This document shows, piece after piece, positions 1 through 7,533 of a stretch of DNA of 32,078 nt. The notes under the pieces were generated by a model. The model made no database searches. It saw only the letters and a list, made by a program, of their open reading frames with translations, and was not told the origin of the DNA. This stretch comes from Hymenobacter coccineus (GTDB taxonomy: Bacteria > Bacteroidota > Bacteroidia > Cytophagales > Hymenobacteraceae). The stretch is taken from NCBI RefSeq assembly GCF_001816125.1, contig NZ_MDZA01000354.1:1-32078 (forward strand), given 5' to 3'. The stretch's first letter is position 1; every line of letters starts with the position of its first letter. Made by a program: the position numbers and the translations under genes.

Positions 1-75
1 GGAGAGGGGTGCCAGTACCTGAACGGGCATTTTGAACGCACCCCTCTCCGCAGGAGAGGGGCCGGGGGTGAGGTT
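1..75. repeat. Competing hairpins downstream of the MFS gene
   Basis: Bases 1-12 (GGAGAGGGGTGC) are the reverse complement of 38-49, giving a 12-bp stem. Bases 41-49 (CCCCTCTCC) also pair with 53-61 (GGAGAGGGG) around a 3-base loop, so the two hairpins are mutually exclusive. The stretch lies past the 3' end of the minus-strand MFS gene and may act as a terminator, although no clear T-run follows on that strand. The CCCCTCTCC...GGAGAGGGGCCGGGGGTGAGG pattern looks like a dispersed short palindromic repeat, but no second copy is visible in this window. Confidence 0.5.
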
Positions 76-113
76 CCACGGAGGCGACTACGCACACCAC
101 TTCCAAAACCGCT

Positions 114-1403
114 TTACAGCAACGAATCGGGCGCGGCCAGGGGCCCCAGGGAGGCTGGCGCCAGGGGCCCCGGCGGCAGCCCGGGCAGCTTGGCGGCGGC
201 CCGGGTTTGGCGCAGGTTGCGCAGGTAGAGCAGGCCAATGAGCAGCGCCAGGGCCCCCTCGGCCAGTACGGTGGCCTGCACGCCGATGCGCTCCGAGGCC
301 ACCCCCACCAGGAGGCTGCCCAGCGGCAGCGCGGTGGTGTAGGTGAGCACGTAGAGGCTGATGACGCGCCCGCGCATGGCCGGCAGCACGGTGGTTTGCA
401 GCAGCGTCACGTTGATGGTGGTCTGGGCCATCATCCCGAAGGCGCCCACCGCCAGGAAGGCCAGCGCCGGCCAGTACCAGGGCGTGTAGGCGAACAGCAA
501 CAGGCCCACGCCCAGCACGAAAGTATTGACGGTCATTACCTTACTTAAATTAGTGCTCGGCGGCAGCGACGTGAGGTAGAGCGCGGCCCCGAAGCCGCCC
601 AGGCCAATGGCGCCGTCGAGCAGGCCGAAGGTGGTGGCCGTGCCCCGGAAAACGTCCTTGGCGTACACCGGCATCAGGGCCGTGAAGGGCAGCACCAGCA
701 GCGCCATCAGCCCCAGGGCCCCAATAATGAACCGGATGCCGGGCGTGTCGCGCACGTAGCGGAAGCCCGCGGCCAGCTCGCTCAGCATCGCCTGGGGGTG
801 CGGCCGGGCCACGTAGGCGGGCAGCCGCAGGGCCAGCAGCGACGCGATAACGGCCACGAAGCTGAGCGCGTTGAGGCCGAAGCAGGCAGCGGCCCCCAGC
901 TGCTCGATGGCGAAGCCCGCCACGGCTGGCCCCAGTAGCTTCGAGAGGTTGAGCATGGTGGAGTTGAGGGCCACGGCGTTGGGCACGGACTGCTTGTCCT
1001 CCACCAAATCGTAGACCAGCGACTGCCGGGCGGGCACGTCGAAGGCGTTGATGATGCCCAGCACGGCGCTCAGCCCGATGATGGCCCCCACCGCGTCGTG
1101 CTGCCAAAACACGGCCAGCGCCAGCAACCCGGCCTGCACCATCGAGAGCACCTGCGTGAGGAGCAGCACCCGGTAGCGCGAGTAGCGGTCGGACACGACG
1201 CCGCCCAGCAGCGAGAACAGCGCCGACGGAAACAGTGTGGCGAACACGCTCACGCCCAGCATAAACTTGGAGTGCGTCTCGGCGTACACCACCCAGCTTA
1301 CCGCCGTTTTCTGCATCCAGGTGCCCAGCAGCGACAGGGCTTGGCCGCCGAAGAACAAGCGAAAGTTGCGGCTGCGAAACGCGCGCAGGGCCTCGTACTT
1401 CAT
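114..1403 (-). CDS. MFS transporter, MFS_3 / enterobactin-exporter-like
   Basis: A 429-residue multi-pass inner-membrane protein of the major facilitator superfamily. The N-terminal pattern (RSRNFRLFFGGQALSLLGTWMQ) is typical of the MFS_3/EntS-like group of drug and siderophore exporters. A loop near residues 68-75 (GVVSDRYSRYR) matches the MFS motif A between the second and third membrane segments. About 12 hydrophobic segments span the protein and the length fits the family. The ATG at 1401-1403 is chosen because the open frame upstream is G/C-rich low-complexity sequence that does not resemble an MFS N-terminus. It is divergent from the aldo/keto reductase. The substrate cannot be told from sequence; efflux is an inference from family. 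Confidence 0.85.
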   Translation of the reverse strand: MKYEALRAFRSRNFRLFFGGQALSLLGTWMQKTAVSWVVYAETHSKFMLGVSVFATLFPSALFSLLGGVVSDRYSRYRVLLLTQVLSMVQAGLLALAVFWQHDAVGAIIGLSAVLGIINAFDVPARQSLVYDLVEDKQSVPNAVALNSTMLNLSKLLGPAVAGFAIEQLGAAACFGLNALSFVAVIASLLALRLPAYVARPHPQAMLSELAAGFRYVRDTPGIRFIIGALGLMALLVLPFTALMPVYAKDVFRGTATTFGLLDGAIGLGGFGAALYLTSLPPSTNLSKVMTVNTFVLGVGLLLFAYTPWYWPALAFLAVGAFGMMAQTTINVTLLQTTVLPAMRGRVISLYVLTYTTALPLGSLLVGVASERIGVQATVLAEGALALLIGLLYLRNLRQTRAAAKLPGLPPGPLAPASLGPLAAPDSLL

Positions 1404-1552
1404 AGTCCAAAGGTGGGGGAAATTCGCCCCCCCGGCCCCGGGGCCCCGCGCCCGCCGCCCGCCCCGCCCCAAGCGGTGCGGCCAACCCAAACCAGCTGTT
1501 GGGAGTTTATAAGGGAGCGGCACCGGCCGCCCTGGCTTAATTACCCCGATTT

Positions 1553-1560
1553 TATCTTCC
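1553..1560 (+). promoter_or_regulatory. Candidate -7 element for the aldo/keto reductase
   Basis: TATCTTCC resembles the Bacteroidota -7 consensus TAnnTTTG at six of eight positions (the two n positions included). It ends only two bases before the ATG at 1563, so a transcript started here would have almost no leader. No TTTG -33 box is obvious at the right distance. Confidence 0.35.
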
Positions 1561-1562
1561 TA

Positions 1563-2522
1563 ATGGCAAACCCTCGTGAACTCGGCCACTCCGGCCTGCA
1601 AATCGCCCCGCTCGTGCTAGGCGGCAACGTATTCGGCTGGACGGCCGACGAAAAAAATTCCTTCGCCGTGCTCGACGCCTTCGTGGCGGGCGGCGGCAAC
1701 GCCATCGACACGGCCGACGTGTACTCGGCCTGGGCCCCCGGCCACGAAGGCGGCGGGCAGTCGGAAACCGTGATTGGCAAGTGGCTGGCTCAGCGCGGCC
1801 GCCGCGACGACGTGCTGATTTTCACCAAAGTGGGCATGGAGCTGGGCCCCGACAAAAAGGGCCTGTCGAAAGCCTACGTCAAGCGCGCCGTGGAGGCCTC
1901 GCTCCAGCACTTGCAAACCGACTACATCGACCTCTACCAGAGCCACAAAGACGACGAGAGCCTGCCCGTAACGGAGCCCCTCGAAGCCTACGCCGAGCTG
2001 CTGAAGGAAGGAAAAATTCGCGCCATAGGGGCCTCCAACTTCAAGCCCGCCCGCCTGCAAGCTGCCCTCGACGCGGCCCACAACGGCCTGCCCCGCTACG
2101 AGAGCCTCCAGCCCGAATACAACCTCTACGACCGCGACGCCTTTGAAAAAGACGACCTGCCAATTGTGCAGGCCAGCGGCATCGGCGTCATCCCGTACTT
2201 CGGGCTAGCCGCCGGCTTCCTCACCGGCAAGTACCGCACCGAGGCCGACTTGCAGCAGAGCGCGCGCGGCGCCGGCATCGGCAAGAAGTACCTGAACGAC
2301 AAAGGCCTGGCCCTGCTCAAAGCCCTCGACGCCGTGGCCGACCGCCACTCCGTCACCCAGGCCCAGGTGGCCCTGGCCTGGCTCATACAGGCCCCCGGCA
2401 TCACGGCCCCCATCGCCAGCGGCACCACCCCCGAACAGGTGCAGGAGCTGACCAAAGCCATGAATTTGCAGCTCACGGCCGACGACGTGGCCGCGCTACA
2501 AACCGCGCCAGTGGCCGCTTAG
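1563..2522 (+). CDS. Aldo/keto reductase
   Basis: A 319-residue cytosolic NADPH-dependent oxidoreductase with a TIM-barrel fold. The catalytic tetrad of the family is visible: D49, Y54 (in DTADVYSAW), K89 (IFTKVG) and H128 (YQSHKD). The C-terminal region IASGTTPEQVQEL fits the nucleotide-binding end of the barrel. The length is normal. The start at 1563 gives the canonical N-terminus (RELGHSGLQIAPLVLGG); the frame is open further upstream but that part is antisense to the MFS leader. The gene stands alone, followed by a strong hairpin at 2539-2582. The substrate is not predictable. Confidence 0.92.
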   Translation: MANPRELGHSGLQIAPLVLGGNVFGWTADEKNSFAVLDAFVAGGGNAIDTADVYSAWAPGHEGGGQSETVIGKWLAQRGRRDDVLIFTKVGMELGPDKKGLSKAYVKRAVEASLQHLQTDYIDLYQSHKDDESLPVTEPLEAYAELLKEGKIRAIGASNFKPARLQAALDAAHNGLPRYESLQPEYNLYDRDAFEKDDLPIVQASGIGVIPYFGLAAGFLTGKYRTEADLQQSARGAGIGKKYLNDKGLALLKALDAVADRHSVTQAQVALAWLIQAPGITAPIASGTTPEQVQELTKAMNLQLTADDVAALQTAPVAA

Positions 2523-2538
2523 TCGGCTCACTGCACTG

Positions 2539-2582
2539 CCACAAGAAAGGGCGTTCCTGCACGGGAACGCCCTTTCTTGTGG
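2539..2582. terminator. 19-bp-stem terminator-like hairpin, copy 1
   Basis: Bases 2539-2557 are perfectly complementary to 2564-2582 around a 6-base loop. The stem core AAAGGGCGTTCC/GGAACGCCCTTT is shared with the hairpin at 6372-6417. It lies 17 bases after the aldo/keto reductase stop and could also terminate minus-strand transcription, since a SnoaL-like gene remnant reads toward it from 2766. Confidence 0.75.
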
Positions 2583-2639
2583 CGGATAAGGTGTTTTATG
2601 ACATAGAGCAATTCGGGGTCAGTGTACCAGCTGCACAAT

Positions 2640-2668
2640 GTAGGGACGGGGGCAAGCCCCGCCCCTAC
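2640..2668. repeat. Short palindromic repeat
   Basis: GTAGGGACGGGG (2640-2651) pairs with CCCCGCCCCTAC (2657-2668) with one mismatch around a 5-base loop. It resembles the small dispersed palindromes common between genes in bacteria. It sits inside the segment that is present here but absent from the homologous stretch at 6418-6472, so it may be part of an insertion. Confidence 0.5.
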
Positions 2669-2727
2669 CGCCACTCACGCCGAAACGGCTCTGGATTAGC
2701 GAGGTAAGCAAACGAGTCTTCAGGGCC

Positions 2728-2766
2728 CTATTCCTTGGCCAGCGTGGGGTCGTGAGCCGCCGTTGT
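2728..2766 (-). pseudogene. 3' remnant of a SnoaL-like gene
   Basis: Read on the minus strand this encodes an AAHDPTLAKE tail with the stop at 2728-2730, matching the ADDPTLAKE end of the intact gene at 6476-6985. The flanking GGGCCCTATTCCTTGGCCAG is also shared at nucleotide level. Only about 12 codons are recognisable; upstream there is no frame resembling the family. Together with the hairpin at 2539-2582, which matches the one beyond the intact gene, this indicates a former paralogue that has been deleted. Confidence 0.6.
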
Positions 2767-2795
2767 AGCATTAACTTGTCTTGAATAATGGACTG

Positions 2796-2844
2796 CCCAA
2801 ACCGCCCTAGCGCCGCACCCGCAGCGTGGGGCGGGCGGTTTGGG
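2796..2844. repeat. 12-bp inverted repeat upstream of the AraC gene
   Basis: CCCAAACCGCCC (2796-2807) is the exact reverse complement of GGGCGGTTTGGG (2833-2844), with a 25-base loop. It lies 45 bases upstream of the AraC-family start at 2889. It could be a terminator for upstream reading or a leader structure; no T-run favours either. Confidence 0.4.
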
Positions 2845-2888
2845 GCCCGGCGCTAACCATTCCAGGGCCCGCGGTGTTACCAGGCCCG

Positions 2889-3767
2889 ATGCCCACCGCC
2901 GCTACTTACACCTACACCTCCGAGCTGTACGACCGCCCGGCGCTGGCCAGCAGTGCCGCGCTGGCCTGGCCCGGGGTGCGCCTGGAGCGCCACCAGCTAG
3001 AAGCCATGGCGCTGCCCGCGCACTGCCACGCGCAGCACCTGCTGCTGGTGCACCAAGGGGCCCAGCCGGTGGTGGCCAGCCGCCACACCGGGCCCCGCGT
3101 GGAGGCCGATGAGTTCCGGGCCGGCGACGTGGGCCTGTACCCCGGCGGGGAGTACGGGCCCTTCGGCTGGGACGGCCCGGTGGACATCATTCAGGTGCAC
3201 CTGGACGCACAGGCCCTGGAAAACCGGGCCCGCCACGACCTGGACCTGACGCACTTTGCCCTGCTGGAGCGGTTTCGCTGCGAGGACGGCCTGCTAGCCC
3301 AGCTGGCGCAGCAGTTGCTGGCCGCCGCCGGCCGGCCGCATGCGCTGGGGCAGCTATACGCCGAGGCCCTGGTCACCACGCTCTGCTACCACCTCATCGC
3401 GCACCACGCCACCCACGAGCGCCGGCTGGCCGCCGGGCCCGGGGCGCGGCTGCCGGCGGCGGTGCTGGCCCGCCTCGATGCCTACCTGGAGGCCCACGCG
3501 GAGGGCCCCATCACGCTGGCGGAGCTGGCGGGCCTGGCCAATCTGAGCGTGTTTCACTTCGCCCGGCGCTTCAAGCACACCACCGGCCGCACCCCCTACC
3601 AGTACGTGCTGGACTGGAAAATGCGGCGCGCGCAGGTGCTGCTGCGGGCCGGCGAACTGCCGGTGGCCGCCATCGGCGACGCGCTGGGCTTTGCCTCGCC
3701 CGCGCATTTTGCGGCGTCCTTCAAGCGGGCCGTAGGCCAGGGCCCCCGGGCGTTTCAGCAGGGCTAA
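2889..3767 (+). CDS. AraC family transcriptional regulator
   Basis: A 292-residue DNA-binding regulator. The first half is a cupin-like sensing domain (about residues 25-110, including HCHAQHLLLVHQG). The last 100 residues hold the paired AraC helix-turn-helix: helix set one near 207-232 (ITLAELAGLANLSVFHFARRF) and set two near 258-290 (GDALGFASPAHFAASFKRAVG, then GPRAF). The ATG at 2889 is preferred because the open frame upstream overlaps the inverted repeat and encodes low-complexity residues. It precedes the NmrA-like and hydrolase genes on the same strand, which it plausibly regulates (inference). Confidence 0.88.
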   Translation: MPTAATYTYTSELYDRPALASSAALAWPGVRLERHQLEAMALPAHCHAQHLLLVHQGAQPVVASRHTGPRVEADEFRAGDVGLYPGGEYGPFGWDGPVDIIQVHLDAQALENRARHDLDLTHFALLERFRCEDGLLAQLAQQLLAAAGRPHALGQLYAEALVTTLCYHLIAHHATHERRLAAGPGARLPAAVLARLDAYLEAHAEGPITLAELAGLANLSVFHFARRFKHTTGRTPYQYVLDWKMRRAQVLLRAGELPVAAIGDALGFASPAHFAASFKRAVGQGPRAFQQG

Positions 3768-3840
3768 GAAGAGGTTGCTAAAGCGCAAGAATTCGTAAGA
3801 AGAGGGCAAGAATCCGGCGCTCGGCCGGGAGGGGGCAGGG

Positions 3841-3848
3841 GACCTTTG
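3841..3848 (+). promoter_or_regulatory. Candidate -7 element for the NmrA-like gene
   Basis: GACCTTTG matches TAnnTTTG at all but the first base. It lies 54 bases upstream of the ATG at 3903 and follows the AraC gene by about 75 bases, which would make the NmrA-hydrolase pair a transcription unit separate from araC. Confidence 0.4.
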
Positions 3849-3902
3849 TGGTCGTTAAAGCAGCCGCAAAAACGCGACTACTCTCCCCCTTACCCTATTC
3901 GC

Positions 3903-4786
3903 ATGACTTCCCTTATTGTAGTAGCCGGGGCCACCGGCAAACTGGGCGGCCGCCTCGTAGCGGCTTTGCGCCAGCGCGGGGCCACCGTGCGGGCGCTGGT
4001 GCGCCCCGAAACCACCCCCGCCAACGTAGCCCGCCTGGCCCAGCTGGGCGCAGAAGTATTGCCCGTCGACTTCGCCGACCCCGGGGCCCTCACCCGCGCC
4101 TGCCAGGGTGCAGGCTGCGTAGTATCGGCGCTGGCGGGCCTGCGCGACGTCATCGTGGGGGCCCAAACCCAACTGCTGGCGGCGGCCGTGGCGGCGGGCG
4201 TGCCGCGCTTCATCCCCTCCGATTTCTCCAGCGACTACACCCAGCAGGCCCCCGGCCTAAACCGCAACTTCGACCTGCGGCGCGAGTTCCGGGCCCACCT
4301 CGACCAGGCCCCCATCGCGGCCACCTCCATCCTCAACGGGGCTTTTGCCGAGGTGCTGACCTACAACATTCCGCTGCTCGATTTCAAGCGGCAGCAGGTG
4401 GGCTACTGGGAGGATGCCGACTGGTCGATTGACTTCACCACGATGGACGACACGGCCGCCTACGCCGCCGCCGCCGCGCTGGACGCGGCGACGCCCCGCT
4501 GGCTGCGCATTGCCAGCTTTCAGCCCAGCCCGCGCCAGTTGGTCGGCATTGCGGAGGCGGCGGCCGGGGGCAGTTCGCGCTGGTGCGGCTGGGGGCCCGC
4601 GCCGACCTGGCGGCCCAGATTCAGCAGGCGCGGGCGGCCAACCCCGCCGGCGAGCAGCAGCTCTACGCCGACTGGCAGCAGATGCAATACCTGCTGAGCA
4701 TGTGCAGCGTGCAAAACCAATCCCTCGACAACGCCCGCTACCCTGGCCTCACCTGGGCCGCTGCTTCTGCCTTCCTGACTGTTTGA
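3903..4786 (+). pseudogene. NmrA-like NAD(P)-binding protein, frameshifted
   Basis: This encodes an atypical short-chain dehydrogenase/NmrA-type protein. The N-terminal dinucleotide-binding motif is VAGATGKLGGRL, followed by RALVRPETTP, VSALAGL and a PSDFSSDY segment typical of the family. The first frame runs from the ATG at 3903 to about 4570, then turns into an arginine/proline-rich tail ending at 4697. The expected C-terminus (ALVRLGARADLAAQIQQ to WAAASAFLTV) continues in the -1 frame and stops at 4784-4786, five bases before the hydrolase ATG. One extra G in the run at 4566-4570 would restore a protein of about 294 residues. This is either a true recent mutation or a homopolymer sequencing error. 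Translational coupling to the hydrolase is likely if intact. Confidence 0.82.
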
Positions 4787-4791
4787 TTTCC

Positions 4792-5718
4792 ATGCAACTA
4801 CCATCTTCCGCTGCCCTGGGTGAATACGCCGACGAGGAGCTCATCAAACGCCTGCCCGGCTTCACCAACCACTACGCCCTTGTGAACGGGGTGCGGCTGC
4901 ACTACGTGGCGGGCGGCAGTGGCCCGGTGCTGGTCTGCCTGCCGGGCTGGCCCCAAACCTGGTTTTCCTACCATCCCATCGCTGCCGAGCTGGCCCAGCA
5001 TTACCGGGTGCTCATTGTGGACATTCGCGGCATGGGCAGCTCCGACAAGCCCGCCGCCGGCTACGACAAAAAGACGATGGCCCAGGATATTTACGAGCTG
5101 CTGCGCCACCTGGGCATCGAACAGGCCTCGCTGCTGGGCCACGACATCGGCGGCATGGTGGCCGCCAGCCTCGCCTTCAACCACCCCGAAGCCGTGGAGA
5201 AGCTCATCCTGGCCGACGGCGCGCACCCCAGCCAGGGCCTGGTGCAGATGCCGATGCTGCCCGCCCCCGGCGCGTTCGGGGCCAAAATGGACGACCAGCA
5301 GCCCTACGTTTGGTGGATGGCCTTCAACCAGGTGAAGGGCCTGCCCGAGCAGCTGCTGGCCGGGCGCTTCCACCTGCTGCTCGACTACCTCTTTGCCTAC
5401 GTGATGCTGGACGAAGGCAAGATGTCGGCCTTCGACCGGGCGGTGTACGCGGCCGTGTACAACGAGCCCGAAAATATCCGGGCGGCCAACGCCTGGTACC
5501 AGGCCCTGGGCCAGGACATGGCCGATGCCAACACCTACGGCCGCCTCGCCATGCCGGTGCTGGGCCTCGGCAGCCACGTGTCCTACAGTTATTTACAAAT
5601 GAGCCTGCCCTACGTGGCTGAAAACGTGCAAGTAGTGGGCCTGTTGGACAGCGGGCACTACATGTTCGAGGAAAAACCGGCTGCGGTGCTGGCCGCCGTG
5701 CGGGGCTTTCTGGGCTAG
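4792..5718 (+). CDS. Alpha/beta hydrolase, epoxide hydrolase / dehalogenase-like
   Basis: A 308-residue cytosolic hydrolase of the alpha/beta fold. The oxyanion-hole segment LPGWPQTWFSYHP (about 50-62) and the nucleophile elbow GHDIGG (116-121) place Asp118 as nucleophile, as in epoxide hydrolases and haloalkane/haloacetate dehalogenases rather than serine esterases. The C-terminal SGHYMFEEKP carries the likely catalytic His. A variable cap domain lies between about residues 150 and 240. The start at 4792 follows the NmrA-like stop by five bases, so the two are probably co-translated. The physiological substrate is unknown. Confidence 0.88.
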   Translation: MQLPSSAALGEYADEELIKRLPGFTNHYALVNGVRLHYVAGGSGPVLVCLPGWPQTWFSYHPIAAELAQHYRVLIVDIRGMGSSDKPAAGYDKKTMAQDIYELLRHLGIEQASLLGHDIGGMVAASLAFNHPEAVEKLILADGAHPSQGLVQMPMLPAPGAFGAKMDDQQPYVWWMAFNQVKGLPEQLLAGRFHLLLDYLFAYVMLDEGKMSAFDRAVYAAVYNEPENIRAANAWYQALGQDMADANTYGRLAMPVLGLGSHVSYSYLQMSLPYVAENVQVVGLLDSGHYMFEEKPAAVLAAVRGFLG

Positions 5719-5856
5719 CCAGCTGGCCAGGGCGGTCGGGCCCAATTGCCTGCGCTCCCGCGCGCACTGCTTCAGCTCGACGCGGACGAATTTGACGCGG
5801 ATAGAGTGGACGCACGGCAGGCGGCGTACTATTACGGGGTACATCCGCCCTGCACC

Positions 5857-6309
5857 ATGTTGAAGTGCCTATTGCTTGGTTTTATAATCCTACCGATGCT
5901 GAGCTTGGGGCAAAAACGGCCCGTAGCCCCCGCGGCAAAGCAAGTTGTAAAGTCTTCCGTTCAAAAAACACTCACGATTACGACGCCCTGCGCTGTACTC
6001 TACTCGCCAAATGATGCGTGGATTGAGCGACATAGGAATTCCGATTCTACGGCGTTTTATGCGGTAGCTGATGACGTGATGTATTACGTTTCGCAGACTG
6101 GTGAGTACCTCAATAAGCGGAAGATAAAAACGATTGATACCCAGGCCAGCACGTTGCGGTTTGGATTGGCCAATGGCTCGGTAAAAGTATTCGACCTTCG
6201 CAACAGCAACTACGGCTGGGGCCTTATCCTTTTTAATGGCCGCAACACCCCCAAGGAAGCCGACTTGGTGGAGCCAGCGGCGGCTGTAAAGGCGGTATTT
6301 GGTAAATAA
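5857..6309 (+). CDS. Small secreted protein of unknown function
   Basis: A 150-residue protein starting with a clear Sec signal peptide (MLKCLLLGFIILPMLSLGQ, likely cleavage near residue 19). The mature part has mixed beta-type sequence (FYAVADDVMYYVSQTGEYLNKRK) with no motif I recognise. The ATG at 5857 is chosen over upstream in-frame starts because only it places the signal peptide at the N-terminus. Base composition is visibly lower in G+C than in the neighbours and the gene lacks GGGGCCC, hinting at foreign or poorly ameliorated origin. The family is unknown. Confidence 0.65.
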   Translation: MLKCLLLGFIILPMLSLGQKRPVAPAAKQVVKSSVQKTLTITTPCAVLYSPNDAWIERHRNSDSTAFYAVADDVMYYVSQTGEYLNKRKIKTIDTQASTLRFGLANGSVKVFDLRNSNYGWGLILFNGRNTPKEADLVEPAAAVKAVFGK

Positions 6310-6371
6310 TGGGCTAACTGGTTGCCGCTCTACAAACCCCGCCAGTGGCTACCTAACCGGCTCCCCGTATA

Positions 6372-6417
6372 GCAAAGAGAAAGGGCGTTCCCGCACGGGA
6401 ACGCCCTTTCTCTTTGC
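6372..6417. terminator. 22-bp-stem terminator-like hairpin, copy 2
   Basis: Bases 6372-6393 pair perfectly with 6396-6417. The hairpin lies between the plus-strand gene ending at 6309 and the minus-strand gene ending at 6476, so it probably terminates both. Its core is shared with the hairpin at 2539-2582. Confidence 0.8.
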
Positions 6418-6475
6418 GGTTAGGTTGTTTTCATGCAGCATAAGTCCGCGAGGCAAGCAGGCGGCCATTGGGGCC

Positions 6476-6985
6476 CTATTCCTTGGCCAGTGTGGGGTCG
6501 TCGGCCGCCGCCTTGGCGTCGACCAGCGTGTTCTGGAACGAGGTGATGAGCCAGCGGCCCTGGCGCTTCACCAGCACTGTGGTGTTGGCAGTTTGGGGGT
6601 GGGGCGGCATGCCGGGCGGCAGTGGCTTGCTGCCTTTCACGACCAGCACCACACCGGGGGCAACGGGCCGGAAGATGAGCGCGGCCACGTCGAGGGGCGG
6701 AAACGTGACGCCTTTGTACATGCGGTCGAACACGACTTGGTGGCCTTTTTGCACGGCCGGCTCGCCCTGCCACAACATGCCCACGATGTTTATCGCCGTC
6801 ACGTCGGGCGTGGTGTAGTCCACCATCTCGGCGAATTGGTGGTCGTTCAGGTTCTTTTGGAAGTGTTGCAGCGTCGCCACAATGCCTTCTTTATCAGCCG
6901 CCAGCAGCGGAGTCGGCACGGCCTGCGCAACAGCGTTGGGGCCCCCAGCAAGGCAAGCCGCTAGGCTCAGCAAGTAAATTCTCAT
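6476..6985 (-). CDS. Secreted SnoaL-like / SgcJ-type (NTF2 fold) protein
   Basis: A 169-residue protein with an N-terminal signal peptide (MRIYLLSLAACLAGGPNAVAQA). The remainder fits the SgcJ/EcaC or DUF4440-like branch of the NTF2/SnoaL fold: FAEMVDYTTPDVTAINIVGMLWQGEPAVQKGHQ, then a C-terminal VLVKRQGRWLITSFQNT strand pair. It is a clear paralogue of the gene at 7534-8085. Such proteins bind small ligands or act as isomerase-like enzymes; the actual role here is unknown. A weak -7-like AAAATTTG lies at 7009-7016 (minus strand). It is the last gene of a four-gene minus-strand group. Confidence 0.82.
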   Translation of the reverse strand: MRIYLLSLAACLAGGPNAVAQAVPTPLLAADKEGIVATLQHFQKNLNDHQFAEMVDYTTPDVTAINIVGMLWQGEPAVQKGHQVVFDRMYKGVTFPPLDVAALIFRPVAPGVVLVVKGSKPLPPGMPPHPQTANTTVLVKRQGRWLITSFQNTLVDAKAAADDPTLAKE

Positions 6986-7031
6986 GGGTGAAGTGATTGG
7001 TGCTTTGACAAATTTTTGGGGCCCCGGGCGC

Positions 7032-7498
7032 TCATCGTTTGAGCTCGACGCGGACGAAGCGGTCGGCCGCCTCGCCGGTGTTTTCCACAGCGTGGGGGCC
7101 CTCGGGGGCTTGCCAGCGGGCGCGGGGATTGATGCTATCCGGCGGGGGAGCCTTTGCGAACTCGTGTACCAACTGGCCAGTGGCGTCGTAGTAACGGCCC
7201 GTACCGTAGTGCTCGCGGTACATCACGCTCGGCCAGCGGTGGGTGTGCACCGGCTCGCGCTGGTGGGCCCCACGGTCACTTCCAGCACCCGCACCCGGTC
7301 GTTTTCAAACAGGACGCGGTGGAACTGCGGCGCGGCCACCACGGCGTCGAGCGAATCGGGCCAGGGCCACGGGGCCGCCGCCGCTGGGGGCCCTATTGGG
7401 CGGGCCGGCGCCCCGGTGGCCCAGGCAGCTGGGGGCCCCAGGCGGCAGCCCCACAGTCCGGCCACTGCTCCGGCCAAAACCATCAGCACAGCTTTCAT
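7032..7498 (-). pseudogene. Secreted cupin-domain protein, frameshifted
   Basis: The frame from the ATG at 7498 encodes a signal peptide (MKAVLMVLAGAVAGLWGC, possibly lipoprotein-type) and the start of a cupin (FENDRVRVLEVTVGP), then runs into a stop at 7223. The rest (HTHRWPSVMYREHYGTGRYY to RFVRVELKR, stop at 7032) is in another frame. On the plus strand the junction reads TGGGCCCCAC at 7264-7273; a fourth G at 7265-7267 would create GGGGCCCC and restore VGPHQREPVHTH, with the metal-ligand His residues expected of a cupin. The restored length would be about 155 residues. It may be a real inactivation or a homopolymer sequencing error. Confidence 0.8.
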
Positions 7499-7533
7499 AC
7501 TATTGACTTATAAGTAACTAGCAAAACAAGGAC

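Noticed and set aside
4798..5577. Minus-strand open frame opposite the alpha/beta hydrolase
   Set aside because: The hydrolase frame has the nucleophile elbow and C-terminal His; the antisense frame is His/Gly-rich without motifs.
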